Source of the DNA: Serratia sp. Ag1
GTDB taxonomy: Bacteria > Pseudomonadota > Gammaproteobacteria > Enterobacterales > Enterobacteriaceae
DNA length: 38,164 bases
NCBI RefSeq assembly: GCF_000743355.1
Contig: NZ_JQEI01000028.1
Location: 1-38,164 of the forward strand
Reading direction: 5' to 3'
Positions 10,986-20,216 of the stretch are shown in pieces (the stretch's first letter is position 1; every line of letters starts with the position of its first letter). Below the pieces are notes generated by a model. That model was not told where the DNA came from. It made no database searches and worked only from the letters and a program-made list of their open reading frames with translations. Made by a program: the position numbers and the translations under genes.

Positions 10986-12779
10986 ATGTTGAGAAAACTT
11001 GGCAAAGATGAAGAGGCTAGGCTGGCATCATTGGATGCGCTTGAGGCTCTGGGGGGCCTGAACGATGACGCTTTTCACAATGTTCTGGACATGACCTGTA
11101 TGCTGCTCGATCTGCCGGGGTGCCTGATCTATCTTTTTGGTGTGCAAAGAATATGGATTAAAGCAAAGAAGAATATTGAACTTGAGGTTATTCATTACGA
11201 TAGTCCGTTATTCAATTTTGTCCGTTACAGTGATGGCCCTCTGGTGTGTGAAGATGTGCTGCAAGACCCCCGCTTTGCTGCCGATCCGATGGCCACAGGG
11301 AAAACGCCTATCCGCCAGTTTATTGCGATCCCGCTGCGAACGGCTGAAGGTTATGTGATTGGCGCTGTCTGCGTGATTAACGGTGAACCGGGGCGTTTTC
11401 CTGAGTTCAAAACGGATCAGTTGAATAACATGGCCACGATCGTCACTGAACTGATTGAGGCACAAAGTGAAATTGGTTTGGTCGATGCGGTGACACATTT
11501 CCCCAATCGGCAGCGCTTGATGGGGGATCTCAAGCAGCTTTTGCCGGAGCAGGGTGAGTTTGTCCTGATCTTGATTGATACCCTCGATATTAAATATGTC
11601 TACGAAATTGCCCGTTCATTTGGCATGGCAGAAGTGGAAAGTGTGTTTCATGACATTGGCCACTTTCTAAAAACCACCTTTATGAATGAACAGATGATTT
11701 ACGCTATTTCGCTGGGGCGATTTGCGCTTATCCTGCAGGCAGAAAAGCTGAATCGCTATATAGGGCATATGGAGAATTTTGCGGACAGGATGCAGCGAGA
11801 AGTCCGCAGCATCGTACCGCTAAAACTGGACTTTTACGCCGGTTATGTCTGGTTTTCTCCACCTTGCACTCACCCGCCTGAATTATTGCGGATGGCTACC
11901 AGTGCGCTGCATGATGCTATTGACGGGCGTGGCACGATTGCCGCTTATAATGAGTCTAAAGACGCCACCCGCAAATTTAATCTGAATATGCTCAACGATC
12001 TGGCTGAAAGCCTGAACCAGCAGAGCGGGCTGTATCTGGTATTTCAACCCAAGGTTATTCTGGCAACGCGGAAAATTATCGGTGCAGAGGCATTACTGCG
12101 CTGGCAGCATCCGACCTTAGGTGAGATCCAGCCGGACGCCTTTATCCCGATGGCGGAAAGCACCTCATTGATTAAATTGCTGACCGAGTTTGTTATTGCC
12201 CATTCGGTTATTGAAGCCCAGCGTTTGCGTCAGTTAGGGATCACTATCCCGATCTCGATTAATATCAGCGCCAATAATTTTGCCGAGCAGGGTTTCGCGG
12301 ATAAGTTGGATAATCTGGTGCGTGCGGGTGGCTTACAGCCGCAGGATATTGAAATTGAATGCCTGGAAACACAGCGTATTCTGGAAAGTTGTGAAGCGTT
12401 GGCCTGCGTGAAAGCGTTGCGCCAAAGAGGATACGCGATCGCATTAGACGACTTTGGTACTGGCTACAGTAACCTCAATTATCTGCGTAACATCCCTGCC
12501 GATCTGATTAAAATCGATCGTTCACTGATCGAAAACCTAAGAACGGATCACGATAGCCGGGTCATTGTCCAAAGCCTGATTAAAATGCTGCATGACCTGA
12601 ATTATGTCGTGCTGGCAGAAGGGGTCGAAGACCGTGAAACGCTTAATTATCTGGAGCAATACCAGTGCGACGTTATTCAGGGTTATTTTTATTCTCCACC
12701 GATGAAGCTTGAGAGGCTGATCGCCCTGATCGATGCGGAACAGGATGGCATGTTGGCGTCCTGCCCTGACGAGGATTGA
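10986..12779 (+). CDS. Cyclic di-GMP phosphodiesterase, GAF + degenerate GGDEF + EAL
   Basis: A soluble protein of 597 residues that should hydrolyse c-di-GMP. A GAF domain (~15-160) is followed by a degenerate GGDEF domain (~165-325) whose active site reads SLGRF (242-246), so it cannot be a cyclase, and then an EAL domain (~335-580). EAL key residues are present: Glu368 in EALLRW, Asn426, Glu458, Asp488/Asp489 in DDFGTGYSN, Lys509, Glu545 and Gln565. I start at the ATG at 10986, with AAGGAGC upstream, rather than the in-frame TTG at 10956. It lies 37 bases after the cyclase, so opposing enzymes are co-encoded. Confidence 0.91.
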   Translation: MLRKLGKDEEARLASLDALEALGGLNDDAFHNVLDMTCMLLDLPGCLIYLFGVQRIWIKAKKNIELEVIHYDSPLFNFVRYSDGPLVCEDVLQDPRFAADPMATGKTPIRQFIAIPLRTAEGYVIGAVCVINGEPGRFPEFKTDQLNNMATIVTELIEAQSEIGLVDAVTHFPNRQRLMGDLKQLLPEQGEFVLILIDTLDIKYVYEIARSFGMAEVESVFHDIGHFLKTTFMNEQMIYAISLGRFALILQAEKLNRYIGHMENFADRMQREVRSIVPLKLDFYAGYVWFSPPCTHPPELLRMATSALHDAIDGRGTIAAYNESKDATRKFNLNMLNDLAESLNQQSGLYLVFQPKVILATRKIIGAEALLRWQHPTLGEIQPDAFIPMAESTSLIKLLTEFVIAHSVIEAQRLRQLGITIPISINISANNFAEQGFADKLDNLVRAGGLQPQDIEIECLETQRILESCEALACVKALRQRGYAIALDDFGTGYSNLNYLRNIPADLIKIDRSLIENLRTDHDSRVIVQSLIKMLHDLNYVVLAEGVEDRETLNYLEQYQCDVIQGYFYSPPMKLERLIALIDAEQDGMLASCPDED

Positions 12780-12805
12780 GCTTAGGTTCCTCGTCAGGTT
12801 TCAGT
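12765..12805 (+). terminator. Terminator-like hairpin overlapping the end of the phosphodiesterase gene
   Basis: CCTGACGAGGA (12765-12775) pairs perfectly over 11 bp with TCCTCGTCAGG (12788-12798), with a 12-base loop holding the TGA stop; TTTCAGTT follows. The T-rich 3' side suits termination of the plus-strand signalling transcript before it runs into the convergent kinase gene. Confidence 0.65.
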
Positions 12806-12813
12806 TAATTGAT

Positions 12814-15507
12814 TTATAACGTCTCTCTGGCCGCGATAAGCGAGGTTTGTAACTGTTTACACAGGGCTTCCAAGCCGTCGTATTGCGCCATAATCGCTGG
12901 CAGATTGCTAGCGAGAGCCGCCTGTTCCATCTGGCTGAGCCTGTTTTCCAGCGGGGTACAGGCAAAGTGTAGGCATTCGCCTTTCAGTTGATGAGCGCTG
13001 CGCCGGATAGCATTAAAATCCCGTTTCTCCAGGGCGCTCTGCAACGCGGCCAATAACAGAGGCAACTCTTCGATGAAGATGGTGACCAACTCGTCAAAGA
13101 GCGTTTTATCATCGCTCAACTGTGCCAAGGCTTGTGAGTAATCGAAGATTGGCGCTTCTGGCTCTTCCTGGCTGAGGTGGTAGACGCGCTGAATTTCTGC
13201 CCCCAGGCTTTCCAGCAAAATGGGTTTACTGATGTAACCGTCGAATCCGTGGGTTAAGCACATTTCCCGGTCACCTTTCATGGCGTGTGCGGTCATGGCG
13301 ATGATCGGCTGATGTTTACCCGGCTGCTGTTTTTCTTGGGCACGAATATGCTGCACGGCTTCAATCCCATCCATTTCCGGCATTTGCAGATCCATCAGAA
13401 CCACATCGTACGGCCCCTGGGCCAATTTCTGCAGCGCCAGTTTGCCGTTGCCCACCACCTCAGAGGTATGGCCCAGTTTGCGGATGAAATTGATCGCCAG
13501 TTGCTGGTTGATCAGATTATCTTCGGCCACCAGAATGTGATAACCGTTATGTACTTCTGGCACCGATTCGCTCTGCGCAGGCAGGGTTTTGTTGGCCTCT
13601 TCCGGGATCAGGGTGCGTATGATGATTTCCTGCAGTTCAGCGGTATCGATAGGTTTGGTCAGAAAGCCCGAGACGCCGACTTTTTTCAGCACGGCGGTGT
13701 CTATCCGGTTACCCATGGAACTGAGCATGATCAACTTACAGCGGCGCAAGGCAGGCGTGGACATAATCTCCAGTGACAATGCCATACCATCCATTTCTGG
13801 CATTTGTGAGTCCAACAGAATCAACGGGAAATGCGAGCCATTGTTCAGCACTTCCAAGGCAGCCTTGCCGGAGTTGACGGTGTGAGGTTTGAACCCCATG
13901 TTGCGCAGCATATCGAACAGTAAACGCAGGTTGGTGGCATTATCATCCACCACTAAAACTGGCATACCGACCAGCGCCTTGGGCAGGGCGGTGACAACGC
14001 GAGCAGGGCTTGCGTCAGCACTGGCTTTGGCCGGTAGCGAAAAGTAAAAACAGCTGCCATGCCCTGGCTGGCTGGAGACCTGCAGTTTACCCCCCATCAT
14101 CGCCACCAGGCGGGCTGAGATGGTCAGCCCCAGCCCGGTTCCGCCGTATTTACGCGTGGTGGAAGTGTCCGCCTGGCTGAACGATTCGAAAATAATCGCC
14201 TGCTTGTCTTCGGCAATGCCAATGCCGGTATCGGTAATACTGAATGTCAGCATACCCGGTGGTGAGAGGGAAGGAGTGACGCGCAACACCACTTCGCCGT
14301 CGTGCGTGAACTTAAGTGCGTTGCCAATCAGGTTGGTCAGGATCTGCCGCAGGCGTAGCGCGTCGCTGTAAAGCGTGGTTGGGACATCGGGGTGGATATC
14401 CACGATCAGTTCCGGGCCCTTTTCGGCGAATTTGGACATCAGTGGCCGGGTAATTTCGTGGATCAACGTCCGCAGCGTAAAGTTTTCCGGCTCCAGAACG
14501 ATTTTCCCAGCCTCGATTTTTGAAAAATCCAGAATGTCGTCAATGATCTTCAACAACGCGCGTGCGGACGAGTACACCATGTTGATGTAGTCCCGTTGCT
14601 CTTTGTTGAGATTGGTTTCCAGGCATAGCTGAGTCATCCCCAGGATCCCGTTCATCGGCGTGCGGATCTCATGGCTCATGTTGGCCAGGAATTCACTCTT
14701 GGCCTGGCTGGCGGCGCGGGCCAGTTCAACGGACTGGCGAGACGAAAACTCAGCCTCTTTGCGCTCGGTGATGTCCTGCAGCGTGCCGATTGCCCGTTGC
14801 ACCTCACCTTGCAGACCCAGGCTGATGATTTGCCCCTGAATCAGTACCCAGCGATAGTCACCGCCCTGATGCTTGATGCGCACTTCGCAGTCAAATACGG
14901 GCAAAATCGCGCTATTGGCCTGATGCAGGCTTGCCAGCAACAGCGGTAAATCGTCGGGATGCAGCACCTGTTGCCACAAAGCAGAGGTAAATTGATTGTT
15001 ATCGCGGCTAACCCCCAGCAGCAGTAACAGCGCGTCGTTAACCTGCAACCGATCCTGAGTACAATCCCAGTCCCAAATCCCAATATGAGAGGTTTCTGCC
15101 GCCAGAATGAAATTGTTATGCAATATCTGCCCGGAATGGGTGATCTCGGCATATTGGGTAATATCGGTGTGCAAACTGATAATGCCGCCACCGGGTACCT
15201 GATGATGTTGCACATACAGTGTGCGATCCAGCAGGCTGCGGATTTCGCAATGGCCATCCTGCCGGTAATTATTGAGCACGGTTTCGGCCAACTGTGGTTT
15301 TTTTTGCAGGTGAGAAGGGGTAATACTGGTATTGAGCACGCAGTCGATCACGGCTTTTAGTGGCATTCCGGCCCAAAGCTGCCCCTGTAACCCCGGGTAA
15401 TACTCTACGACTTTACTGTTCCAGTAGGACAGCCGTTCTTCTTCGTCGTAAACCAGCAACGCAGCCTGCAAGGCATCTAAGGCGGGGAGTGACAGGTTAT
15501 TTTTCAT
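12814..15507 (-). CDS. Cytoplasmic hybrid histidine kinase: PAS-PAS-HisKA-HATPase-REC-REC-Hpt
   Basis: A phosphorelay kinase of 897 residues without visible membrane segments, so it should sense inside the cell. Domains: PAS (~8-118), PAS/PAC (~130-250), HisKA with His279 in [12 protein letters not shown], HATPase_c (~375-495; N box at 396, DTGIGI, GGTGLGL), receiver 1 (Asp566), receiver 2 (Asp706), and Hpt with His839 in AHQLKGE. I start at the ATG at 15507, preceded by AGAGG; this overlaps the end of the globin-like gene by 11 bases, so the two are co-translated. The frame open upstream to 15708 is the out-of-frame shadow of that gene. The terminal Hpt could pass phosphate to the receiver-phosphatase at 6674-7945 (inferred). 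Confidence 0.93.
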   Translation of the reverse strand: MKNNLSLPALDALQAALLVYDEEERLSYWNSKVVEYYPGLQGQLWAGMPLKAVIDCVLNTSITPSHLQKKPQLAETVLNNYRQDGHCEIRSLLDRTLYVQHHQVPGGGIISLHTDITQYAEITHSGQILHNNFILAAETSHIGIWDWDCTQDRLQVNDALLLLLGVSRDNNQFTSALWQQVLHPDDLPLLLASLHQANSAILPVFDCEVRIKHQGGDYRWVLIQGQIISLGLQGEVQRAIGTLQDITERKEAEFSSRQSVELARAASQAKSEFLANMSHEIRTPMNGILGMTQLCLETNLNKEQRDYINMVYSSARALLKIIDDILDFSKIEAGKIVLEPENFTLRTLIHEITRPLMSKFAEKGPELIVDIHPDVPTTLYSDALRLRQILTNLIGNALKFTHDGEVVLRVTPSLSPPGMLTFSITDTGIGIAEDKQAIIFESFSQADTSTTRKYGGTGLGLTISARLVAMMGGKLQVSSQPGHGSCFYFSLPAKASADASPARVVTALPKALVGMPVLVVDDNATNLRLLFDMLRNMGFKPHTVNSGKAALEVLNNGSHFPLILLDSQMPEMDGMALSLEIMSTPALRRCKLIMLSSMGNRIDTAVLKKVGVSGFLTKPIDTAELQEIIIRTLIPEEANKTLPAQSESVPEVHNGYHILVAEDNLINQQLAINFIRKLGHTSEVVGNGKLALQKLAQGPYDVVLMDLQMPEMDGIEAVQHIRAQEKQQPGKHQPIIAMTAHAMKGDREMCLTHGFDGYISKPILLESLGAEIQRVYHLSQEEPEAPIFDYSQALAQLSDDKTLFDELVTIFIEELPLLLAALQSALEKRDFNAIRRSAHQLKGECLHFACTPLENRLSQMEQAALASNLPAIMAQYDGLEALCKQLQTSLIAARETL

Positions 15508-15949
15508 CCATCGCCTCTTTACTGACATCATGATGCAATTCCGCCTGGCGGCGCATAAACTCCAAGCCTGGCGCCATAAAAATTGCCCAGGCGGTGAGCA
15601 CTTCTTCATCACACTGCGGATCCAGATCGCGCACGGTTTGCAGTACCGCGCGTCGCCAGTAGGCAAACACCGAGGCGGGCAGATTGAGACCGTGTTCGCT
15701 TTGCTCACGGGTCACGTGTTCCAGGTAGTCAGAGACGATGTAGCTGGTGGCAACAGACAGCATATAGAAAAATGATTTATAGATTATTTTCTGCTGTACC
15801 TGATGAGCTTCGGGGCTTGGCAAGACATTAAGCGCCTGGGTGCTTTTGATGAACAGCGCATAGAAATGGGAGAAGAAAGCATCCCCTTGATCCGCTGAGG
15901 TAATCCGGTCGTAGCTATCATTGAACAGCACTTCGTAATTTGTGCTCAT
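15497..15949 (-). CDS. Globin-like protein, putative sensor partner of the hybrid kinase
   Basis: A 150-residue all-helical protein that fits the single-domain bacterial globin pattern: an [10 protein letters not shown]-helix (~25-33), a long E-helix region (~50-75), an F-helix region (~76-88), then [14 protein letters not shown] and [18 protein letters not shown] for G and H. In my recalled alignment with related globins (motif RHS...LxIP) the haem-binding proximal His falls at Gln83 here; His78 and His86 are nearby. It may therefore bind haem differently or not at all. I start at the ATG at 15949 (AAGGA upstream) because the sequence open to 16057 does not look coding. It overlaps the kinase gene by 11 bases, which argues for a direct functional pair. 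Confidence 0.65.
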   Translation of the reverse strand: MSTNYEVLFNDSYDRITSADQGDAFFSHFYALFIKSTQALNVLPSPEAHQVQQKIIYKSFFYMLSVATSYIVSDYLEHVTREQSEHGLNLPASVFAYWRRAVLQTVRDLDPQCDEEVLTAWAIFMAPGLEFMRRQAELHHDVSKEAMDEK

Positions 15950-16178
15950 CTCATCTTCCTTCAGCCTTGGGGAGGCGGGCTCTTTTCTGTGGTAGGCAAT
16001 GATTTGGCCAATTAAGGTGTACCCAGAATATTGGAGTGGCCTGTAGGCGGCAAGCACGCAGGTTCCATACAGAGTCTAGTTGACCGCAGGGTATGCGCAA
16101 GGTGGCAGGAATAGGGAAATCACATATTATTCATTGCATTAATAAAAAACAGGGGAGCTGCGCTGAATAACGGGTTTT

Positions 16179-16206
16179 TCTGGCAACGGCCTGTGCCGCT
16201 GCCAGA
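16179..16206. other. Strong hairpin downstream of the racemase gene
   Basis: TCTGGCAACGGC (16179-16190) pairs with GCCGCTGCCAGA (16195-16206), 11 of 12 positions, with a 4-base loop. It lies just past the racemase stop codon. On the minus strand the stem is followed by A residues rather than T residues, so it is not a classic intrinsic terminator for that gene. Confidence 0.4.
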
Positions 16207-16215
16207 TTGCTCAGG

Positions 16216-17442
16216 TTAATCTACCAGCACGCGTTTGTTGGTGGCTCCCCAGAGGATCGACATTTCTGTAAATAGTGCTCCGCTGATTTCTTCGACTTCT
16301 TCGGCGGTCACTTCCGCTTGGCCTTGTTTACCGAAGAACACCACTTCATCGCCAGGGCTGATATTTTTCAGATCGGTGACATCGACCATCACGGTGTTCA
16401 TGGAGGTTTTACCCAGGATCGGCACCCGTTGCCCCTGAATCAGTACATGGCCTGCGTTGCTGAATACCCGGCGATAGCCATCGGCATAGCCAACAGGGAT
16501 ATTCGCCAATACCGAATCACGTTTTAGCGTATAAGTGCGATCGTAACCGACGGTATTGCCTTGCGGATAATGATTCAGCGCAGCAATGGAGGATTTGAAG
16601 GTCATTACGCGCCGATATTCTGTGCTGGCGATGGTGTCGCCATAAAATACCCCGCCGACGCGCACCATATCGAGCCAGGATTCCGGCACGGTCAGCGTGG
16701 CGAAAGTGTTGGCGACGTGCAGCGTAACGTCATCGCGCTTGAGCCCGGTGATATCCAGCACCTGCTGGGATTGTACTTTGAAACGGGCAAGGTCTTTCCG
16801 CACCGCGTCGGCATCTTCTTCTGGATAATGCGACATGATGCCGACAATCTTCAGGTGGCTTAATGCAGAGATCGCCTTGGCCTCTTGCAACCCGGCAGCG
16901 TTGCCCACCTCCAGCCCGTTGCGCGACATACCACCAGAGTTGAGTGCCAAGTGGATGCGCAGCATTTTCCCCTGCTGGGCGGCAATGGCGTCCAGGCGTT
17001 TGGCCATCTCCAGATTACCGATCAGTTCTTCAACATCGTAATCCGTTGCCTGACGCATCTCCTGCTCGGTGGCGTTGCGGACGCGCATCAAGCGGCCAGT
17101 GAAACCGAGTTCGCGCACGGTTTTCAGTTCCTGATTGCTGGCTACACCGATGCATTGAACATTATTTTTCAGCATCACTGGGGTGACCAGTGAGAGATCG
17201 TGCCCGTAGGCATCTCCTTTCAGAATGGCGCAGAGGGTGGCTTTATTCCCCAGCAGTTTCTGGATTTTTTGCGTGTTGTATTCCAGCGCGCTGCGCGAAA
17301 TCTCAATCCTGGCATTATCCACTACCGCCAGTTGGCTTTGGGTAGCGAGGGGGAGGGCGCTGGTGGTGACGTGGGTTGGCTGATGGCAGGCGGTGATGAC
17401 CAGCAGAGGTATCAACGCTAAATGACGCAAATGCAGTGGCAT
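16216..17442 (-). CDS. bsr: Broad-specificity amino-acid racemase (Bsr type), exported lipoprotein
   Basis: PLP-dependent fold-III racemase of 408 residues. Lys75 in [10 protein letters not shown] should hold the cofactor and Tyr300 in VGYDRTY is the second catalytic base. Two features separate it from the housekeeping alanine racemases: an exported N-terminus, and the Bsr-type motifs [11 protein letters not shown] (Arg174, Asn175) and [11 protein letters not shown], where Alr usually has Asp after SM. Bsr enzymes racemise several amino acids in the periplasm and supply non-canonical D-amino acids. The signal ends ITAC (Cys19), a lipobox, so membrane anchoring is likely. AAGGAG lies 6 bases before the ATG. 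Genome pipelines may call it alr. Confidence 0.85.
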   Translation of the reverse strand: MPLHLRHLALIPLLVITACHQPTHVTTSALPLATQSQLAVVDNARIEISRSALEYNTQKIQKLLGNKATLCAILKGDAYGHDLSLVTPVMLKNNVQCIGVASNQELKTVRELGFTGRLMRVRNATEQEMRQATDYDVEELIGNLEMAKRLDAIAAQQGKMLRIHLALNSGGMSRNGLEVGNAAGLQEAKAISALSHLKIVGIMSHYPEEDADAVRKDLARFKVQSQQVLDITGLKRDDVTLHVANTFATLTVPESWLDMVRVGGVFYGDTIASTEYRRVMTFKSSIAALNHYPQGNTVGYDRTYTLKRDSVLANIPVGYADGYRRVFSNAGHVLIQGQRVPILGKTSMNTVMVDVTDLKNISPGDEVVFFGKQGQAEVTAEEVEEISGALFTEMSILWGATNKRVLVD

Positions 17443-17685
17443 GCTGACTCCTTAGCAAAATACAAGGTAACTTCCTGAGACTAAATCAGTTTTTAGGGGT
17501 TTTGATGGTTGTTGTTATGCCGACGAGTATAGTGAGGTATCGAGATGTCGGTTTGGTGCAATAAACGCTAGAAGCGAGGTGATGTCAATCGGTTATTTAC
17601 CGGATAAAGAAAGGTAATAGTGTTTTGATTGTAAAGCGTTTTTTATCAATGTCGCACTGTCGGTCGATGGAGCTTAGGTTCCGCC

Positions 17686-18291
17686 TTATCTTCTTTTCGC
17701 CAGCCAAACCGTATGCCCCGAACATTGTGGATCTTCCATGACCCTGTCGATAACCTCGAAGCCATTCGCATTCAGTAAGGTGCGGTACTCTTCCAGTGCC
17801 AAGCTGGCATGGAACAGCGGCTCACCTTCAAATTGCCCGATGGCGATACCATTGCTGGGGCCGCTGGTAAAGATCAGCGCACTGCCCGGATGGCTGTGCT
17901 GGGCAAATATCGGGAACATCTTCTGTTGGTCCTGCTGGGTTAAATGGAAGAAACTGTCCCAGGCAATCAGGCCATCAAAGGTTTCGCCGAGCGTTAGTTC
18001 GCGCATATCCTGCTCTAACCAGCGCTGCTCGGGAAAACGCTGACGAGCACGATCCAGCATCGCGGTGGCGCCATCGATTCCGGTGAGTTGAAAACCCTGT
18101 TGAATGAAATACTCGGCAATCGGCTGACCATTACCGCAACCGATATCAAGAATGCGCCCTTTCTTGCCGATCGCGGCGATAAACTTATCCAGCCAGCTTT
18201 TTTCAAACAGCGAGCGTGAACGCTGGCAGGCAAAGGCATCTGCATGGCGTTGGTAGATGGAAAGAATGTTGTTTGCCGCCAGGTTGTTCAC
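17686..18291 (-). CDS. Class I SAM-dependent methyltransferase
   Basis: A soluble 201-residue protein with the Rossmann-type SAM-binding motif ILDIGCGNGQP (motif I, ~47-57), followed by LTGIDGATAMLDRAR (motif II acidic residue) and a LIAWDSFFHL segment like motif IV. It resembles general UbiE/Tam-like small-molecule methyltransferases, and the substrate is not identifiable. The start is a GTG at 18291 with only a weak upstream GCGAG; no better in-frame start is visible. It lies between the racemase and tRNA-Arg, about 240 bases from the former, and is probably its own transcript. Confidence 0.85.
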   Translation of the reverse strand: MNNLAANNILSIYQRHADAFACQRSRSLFEKSWLDKFIAAIGKKGRILDIGCGNGQPIAEYFIQQGFQLTGIDGATAMLDRARQRFPEQRWLEQDMRELTLGETFDGLIAWDSFFHLTQQDQQKMFPIFAQHSHPGSALIFTSGPSNGIAIGQFEGEPLFHASLALEEYRTLLNANGFEVIDRVMEDPQCSGHTVWLAKRR

Positions 18292-18461
18292 TATTTACTC
18301 GCTATTTTTCCGGTTTTTTGTTGAGGAATTAACAGGTTAAGTTAAACGAGTATATACCATGGTTATGGCGGTGCAGACGACAGTGCTTAATGGAACTCGT
18401 GTTCCTGTTCACCAGATACTGTTGTTTGCTTTTTAATGATTTCGGGGCTTGCGGAACTAAA

Positions 18462-18536
18462 TGGTGTCCCCGACTGGAATCGAACCAGTAACTAGCCCTT
18501 AGGAGGGGCTTGTTATATCCGTTTAACTACGGGGAC
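18462..18536 (-). tRNA. argW: tRNA-Arg (anticodon CCT)
   Basis: The minus strand folds as a full cloverleaf of 75 nucleotides including the encoded CCA. The acceptor arm GTCCCCG pairs with CGGGGAC, the T arm contains GGTTCGATTCC, and the anticodon stem AGCCC/GGGCT holds the loop CTCCTAA, anticodon CCT, reading the rare codon AGG. It closely resembles E. coli argW, which also lies close to mlaA-fadL and is a known phage integration site. No integrase or duplicated 3' end is present here. Confidence 0.97.
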
Positions 18537-18855
18537 GTTGCGGCAAGGTTTTAGCCTCAACGCCAAGCATTATACCCTTTTTTTCCCGCAGAATAAGCGC
18601 TTAGCAGTGCGTTTGCTTATTCCCTCACCAATCTGCAGCTAATTTCAGCTTCTACTCGGTATAACCGTCCTTTTAGCAGTCAGTTTCCTTCCTTAGGACA
18701 TAGCTGCATCCTCTCTCAGCCAACTTTTCCTATCCAACCTTGATCTGGTGCGCAATATTACCCCTAATGGAGTAGACTCGTGACCGGGTGCGGGCTACGA
18801 GCCCCATATTGCTTATGTTATGATTCGGTATCCAAAGGAAAAATACGAGCCCCCT
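18537..18855. other. Intergenic region between tRNA-Arg and the ccm operon
   Basis: This 319-base stretch holds the tRNA promoter at its left end and must hold the start signals for ccmABCDEFGHI at its right end, but I cannot pick a convincing -35/-10 pair for the operon. I see no open frame worth calling, no repeat and no integrase remnant next to the tRNA. Confidence 0.5.
18569..18574 (-). promoter_or_regulatory. -10 box of the tRNA-Arg promoter
   Basis: Read on the minus strand this is a perfect TATAAT, followed by a GC-rich stretch (GCTTGGCG) typical of stable-RNA promoters. It lies 32 bases upstream of the tRNA 5' end. The matching -35 region (around 18591-18597) is weak. Confidence 0.6.
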
Positions 18856-19488
18856 ATGCTGGAAGCCAAAAACCTGAGTTGTGTCCGTGATGAACGCACC
18901 CTGTTTAGTGGGTTAAGTTTTGCGGTGAATCCGGGCGAGATCGTTCAGGTCGAAGGGGCTAATGGCGCAGGTAAAACCAGCCTGCTGCGCATTCTGGCAG
19001 GGTTGGCGCAGCCAGAGGCGGGCGTGGTGCTGTGGCATAGCAAAAATACATTACGCCACCGCGAGCAATATCATCAGGATTTACTGTTTCTCGGCCATCA
19101 GCCGGGGATTAAATCGATGCTAACCCCGTTTGAAAACCTGCAGTTTTATCAGGCTGTGCGTCAGGAGCCCGATCGTCAGGCGATCTGGCAGGCCCTGGAG
19201 CAGGTTGGGTTAGTGGGTTATGAAGATTTACCGGTAGCACAGCTTTCTGCTGGCCAACAGCGGCGTGTGGCGCTGGCGCGCTTATGGCTCAGCAATAGTC
19301 CACTGTGGATCCTGGATGAACCGCTGACGGCGATAGACAAGCAAGGCGTGGTTGAGTTAACGGCGCTGTTTGAACAACACGCGCAGAGTGGGGGTTTGGT
19401 GTTGTTGACCACGCATCAGGATTTAACCGGTACCAAACGGGCGGTAGGGAAGATTCGCCTGGCAACTCACAGCTCGGAGGCGCGCTGA
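18856..19488 (+). CDS. ccmA: Cytochrome c biogenesis ATP-binding protein CcmA
   Basis: ATPase subunit (210 residues) of the CcmAB-CD transporter complex that drives release of holo-CcmE, the haem chaperone, at the inner membrane. Walker A is GANGAGKTS (34-42), the ABC signature is LSAGQQRR and Walker B is LWILDEP. I choose the ATG at 18856 because the protein then starts [17 protein letters not shown] like E. coli CcmA; the in-frame ATG at 18820 would add 12 unrelated residues. The ribosome site is weak (GAG only). First gene of a complete ccm operon; its TGA shares one base with the ccmB ATG. Confidence 0.95.
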   Translation: MLEAKNLSCVRDERTLFSGLSFAVNPGEIVQVEGANGAGKTSLLRILAGLAQPEAGVVLWHSKNTLRHREQYHQDLLFLGHQPGIKSMLTPFENLQFYQAVRQEPDRQAIWQALEQVGLVGYEDLPVAQLSAGQQRRVALARLWLSNSPLWILDEPLTAIDKQGVVELTALFEQHAQSGGLVLLTTHQDLTGTKRAVGKIRLATHSSEAR

Positions 19489-20147
19489 TGTTTTTCACCC
19501 TGCTGCGCCGGGAGCTGAAAATCGCTTTCCGTAAAGGTTCGGAGATCGTGAACCCGCTGTGGTTCTTCCTGATCGTTATCACGCTATTCCCATTGGGCAT
19601 TGGCCCAGAGCCGCAATTGCTGGCGCGTATTGCGCCAGGGATTATCTGGGTGGCGGCGCTGTTGGCCTCGCTGCTGGCGTTGGAGCGCCTGTTCCGTGAC
19701 GATTTTCTGGACGGTTCGCTGGAGCAGCTATTGCTGTTGCCCACGCCGCTGCCGATGACGGTGCTGGGCAAAGTCTGTGCGCACTGGCTTGTTACCGGTT
19801 TGCCGTTGCTGATCCTGTCGCCGCTGGCGGCACTGCTGCTGTCGCTGGATGTCCCGACCTGGATCGCAATGGCGCTGACCCTGCTTTTGGGCACACCGAC
19901 GCTGAGCCTGATTGGTGCTATCGGGGTGGCGCTGACCGTCGGGTTGCGCAAAGGGGGCGTCTTGCTGAGTTTGCTGGTGCTGCCGCTGTATATCCCAGTG
20001 CTGATTTTTGCCACTGCGGCGATTGATGCGGCATCAATGGGGATGCCTGTTGACGGTTATCTGGCGATCCTGGGGGCGATGTTGGCGGGCAGTGTAACTT
20101 TGGCCCCGTTTGCCACTGCGGCTGCGCTGCGGGTGAGTGTGCACTAG
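19488..20147 (+). CDS. ccmB: Haem exporter subunit / ABC permease CcmB
   Basis: Integral membrane permease of 219 residues with about six hydrophobic segments, the partner of CcmA in the CcmABCD complex. The N-terminal RRELKIAFRKGSEIVNPLWFF segment and the following membrane pattern match CcmB. The start codon overlaps the ccmA stop by one base (TGATG), giving coupled translation. A 69-base gap follows before ccmC, the only real gap in the operon. Confidence 0.95.
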   Translation: MFFTLLRRELKIAFRKGSEIVNPLWFFLIVITLFPLGIGPEPQLLARIAPGIIWVAALLASLLALERLFRDDFLDGSLEQLLLLPTPLPMTVLGKVCAHWLVTGLPLLILSPLAALLLSLDVPTWIAMALTLLLGTPTLSLIGAIGVALTVGLRKGGVLLSLLVLPLYIPVLIFATAAIDAASMGMPVDGYLAILGAMLAGSVTLAPFATAAALRVSVH

Positions 20148-20216
20148 CCATCCGCGTAAAAAATTTGTGTCATTCCTTTCGCGAGTGACCACCGAATGAA
20201 TCTTTGACCTTGAGCG

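Noticed and set aside
16179-16206. Intrinsic terminator for the racemase gene
   Set aside because: The stem is strong but the minus-strand 3' side is A-rich rather than T-rich, so I list it only as a hairpin.
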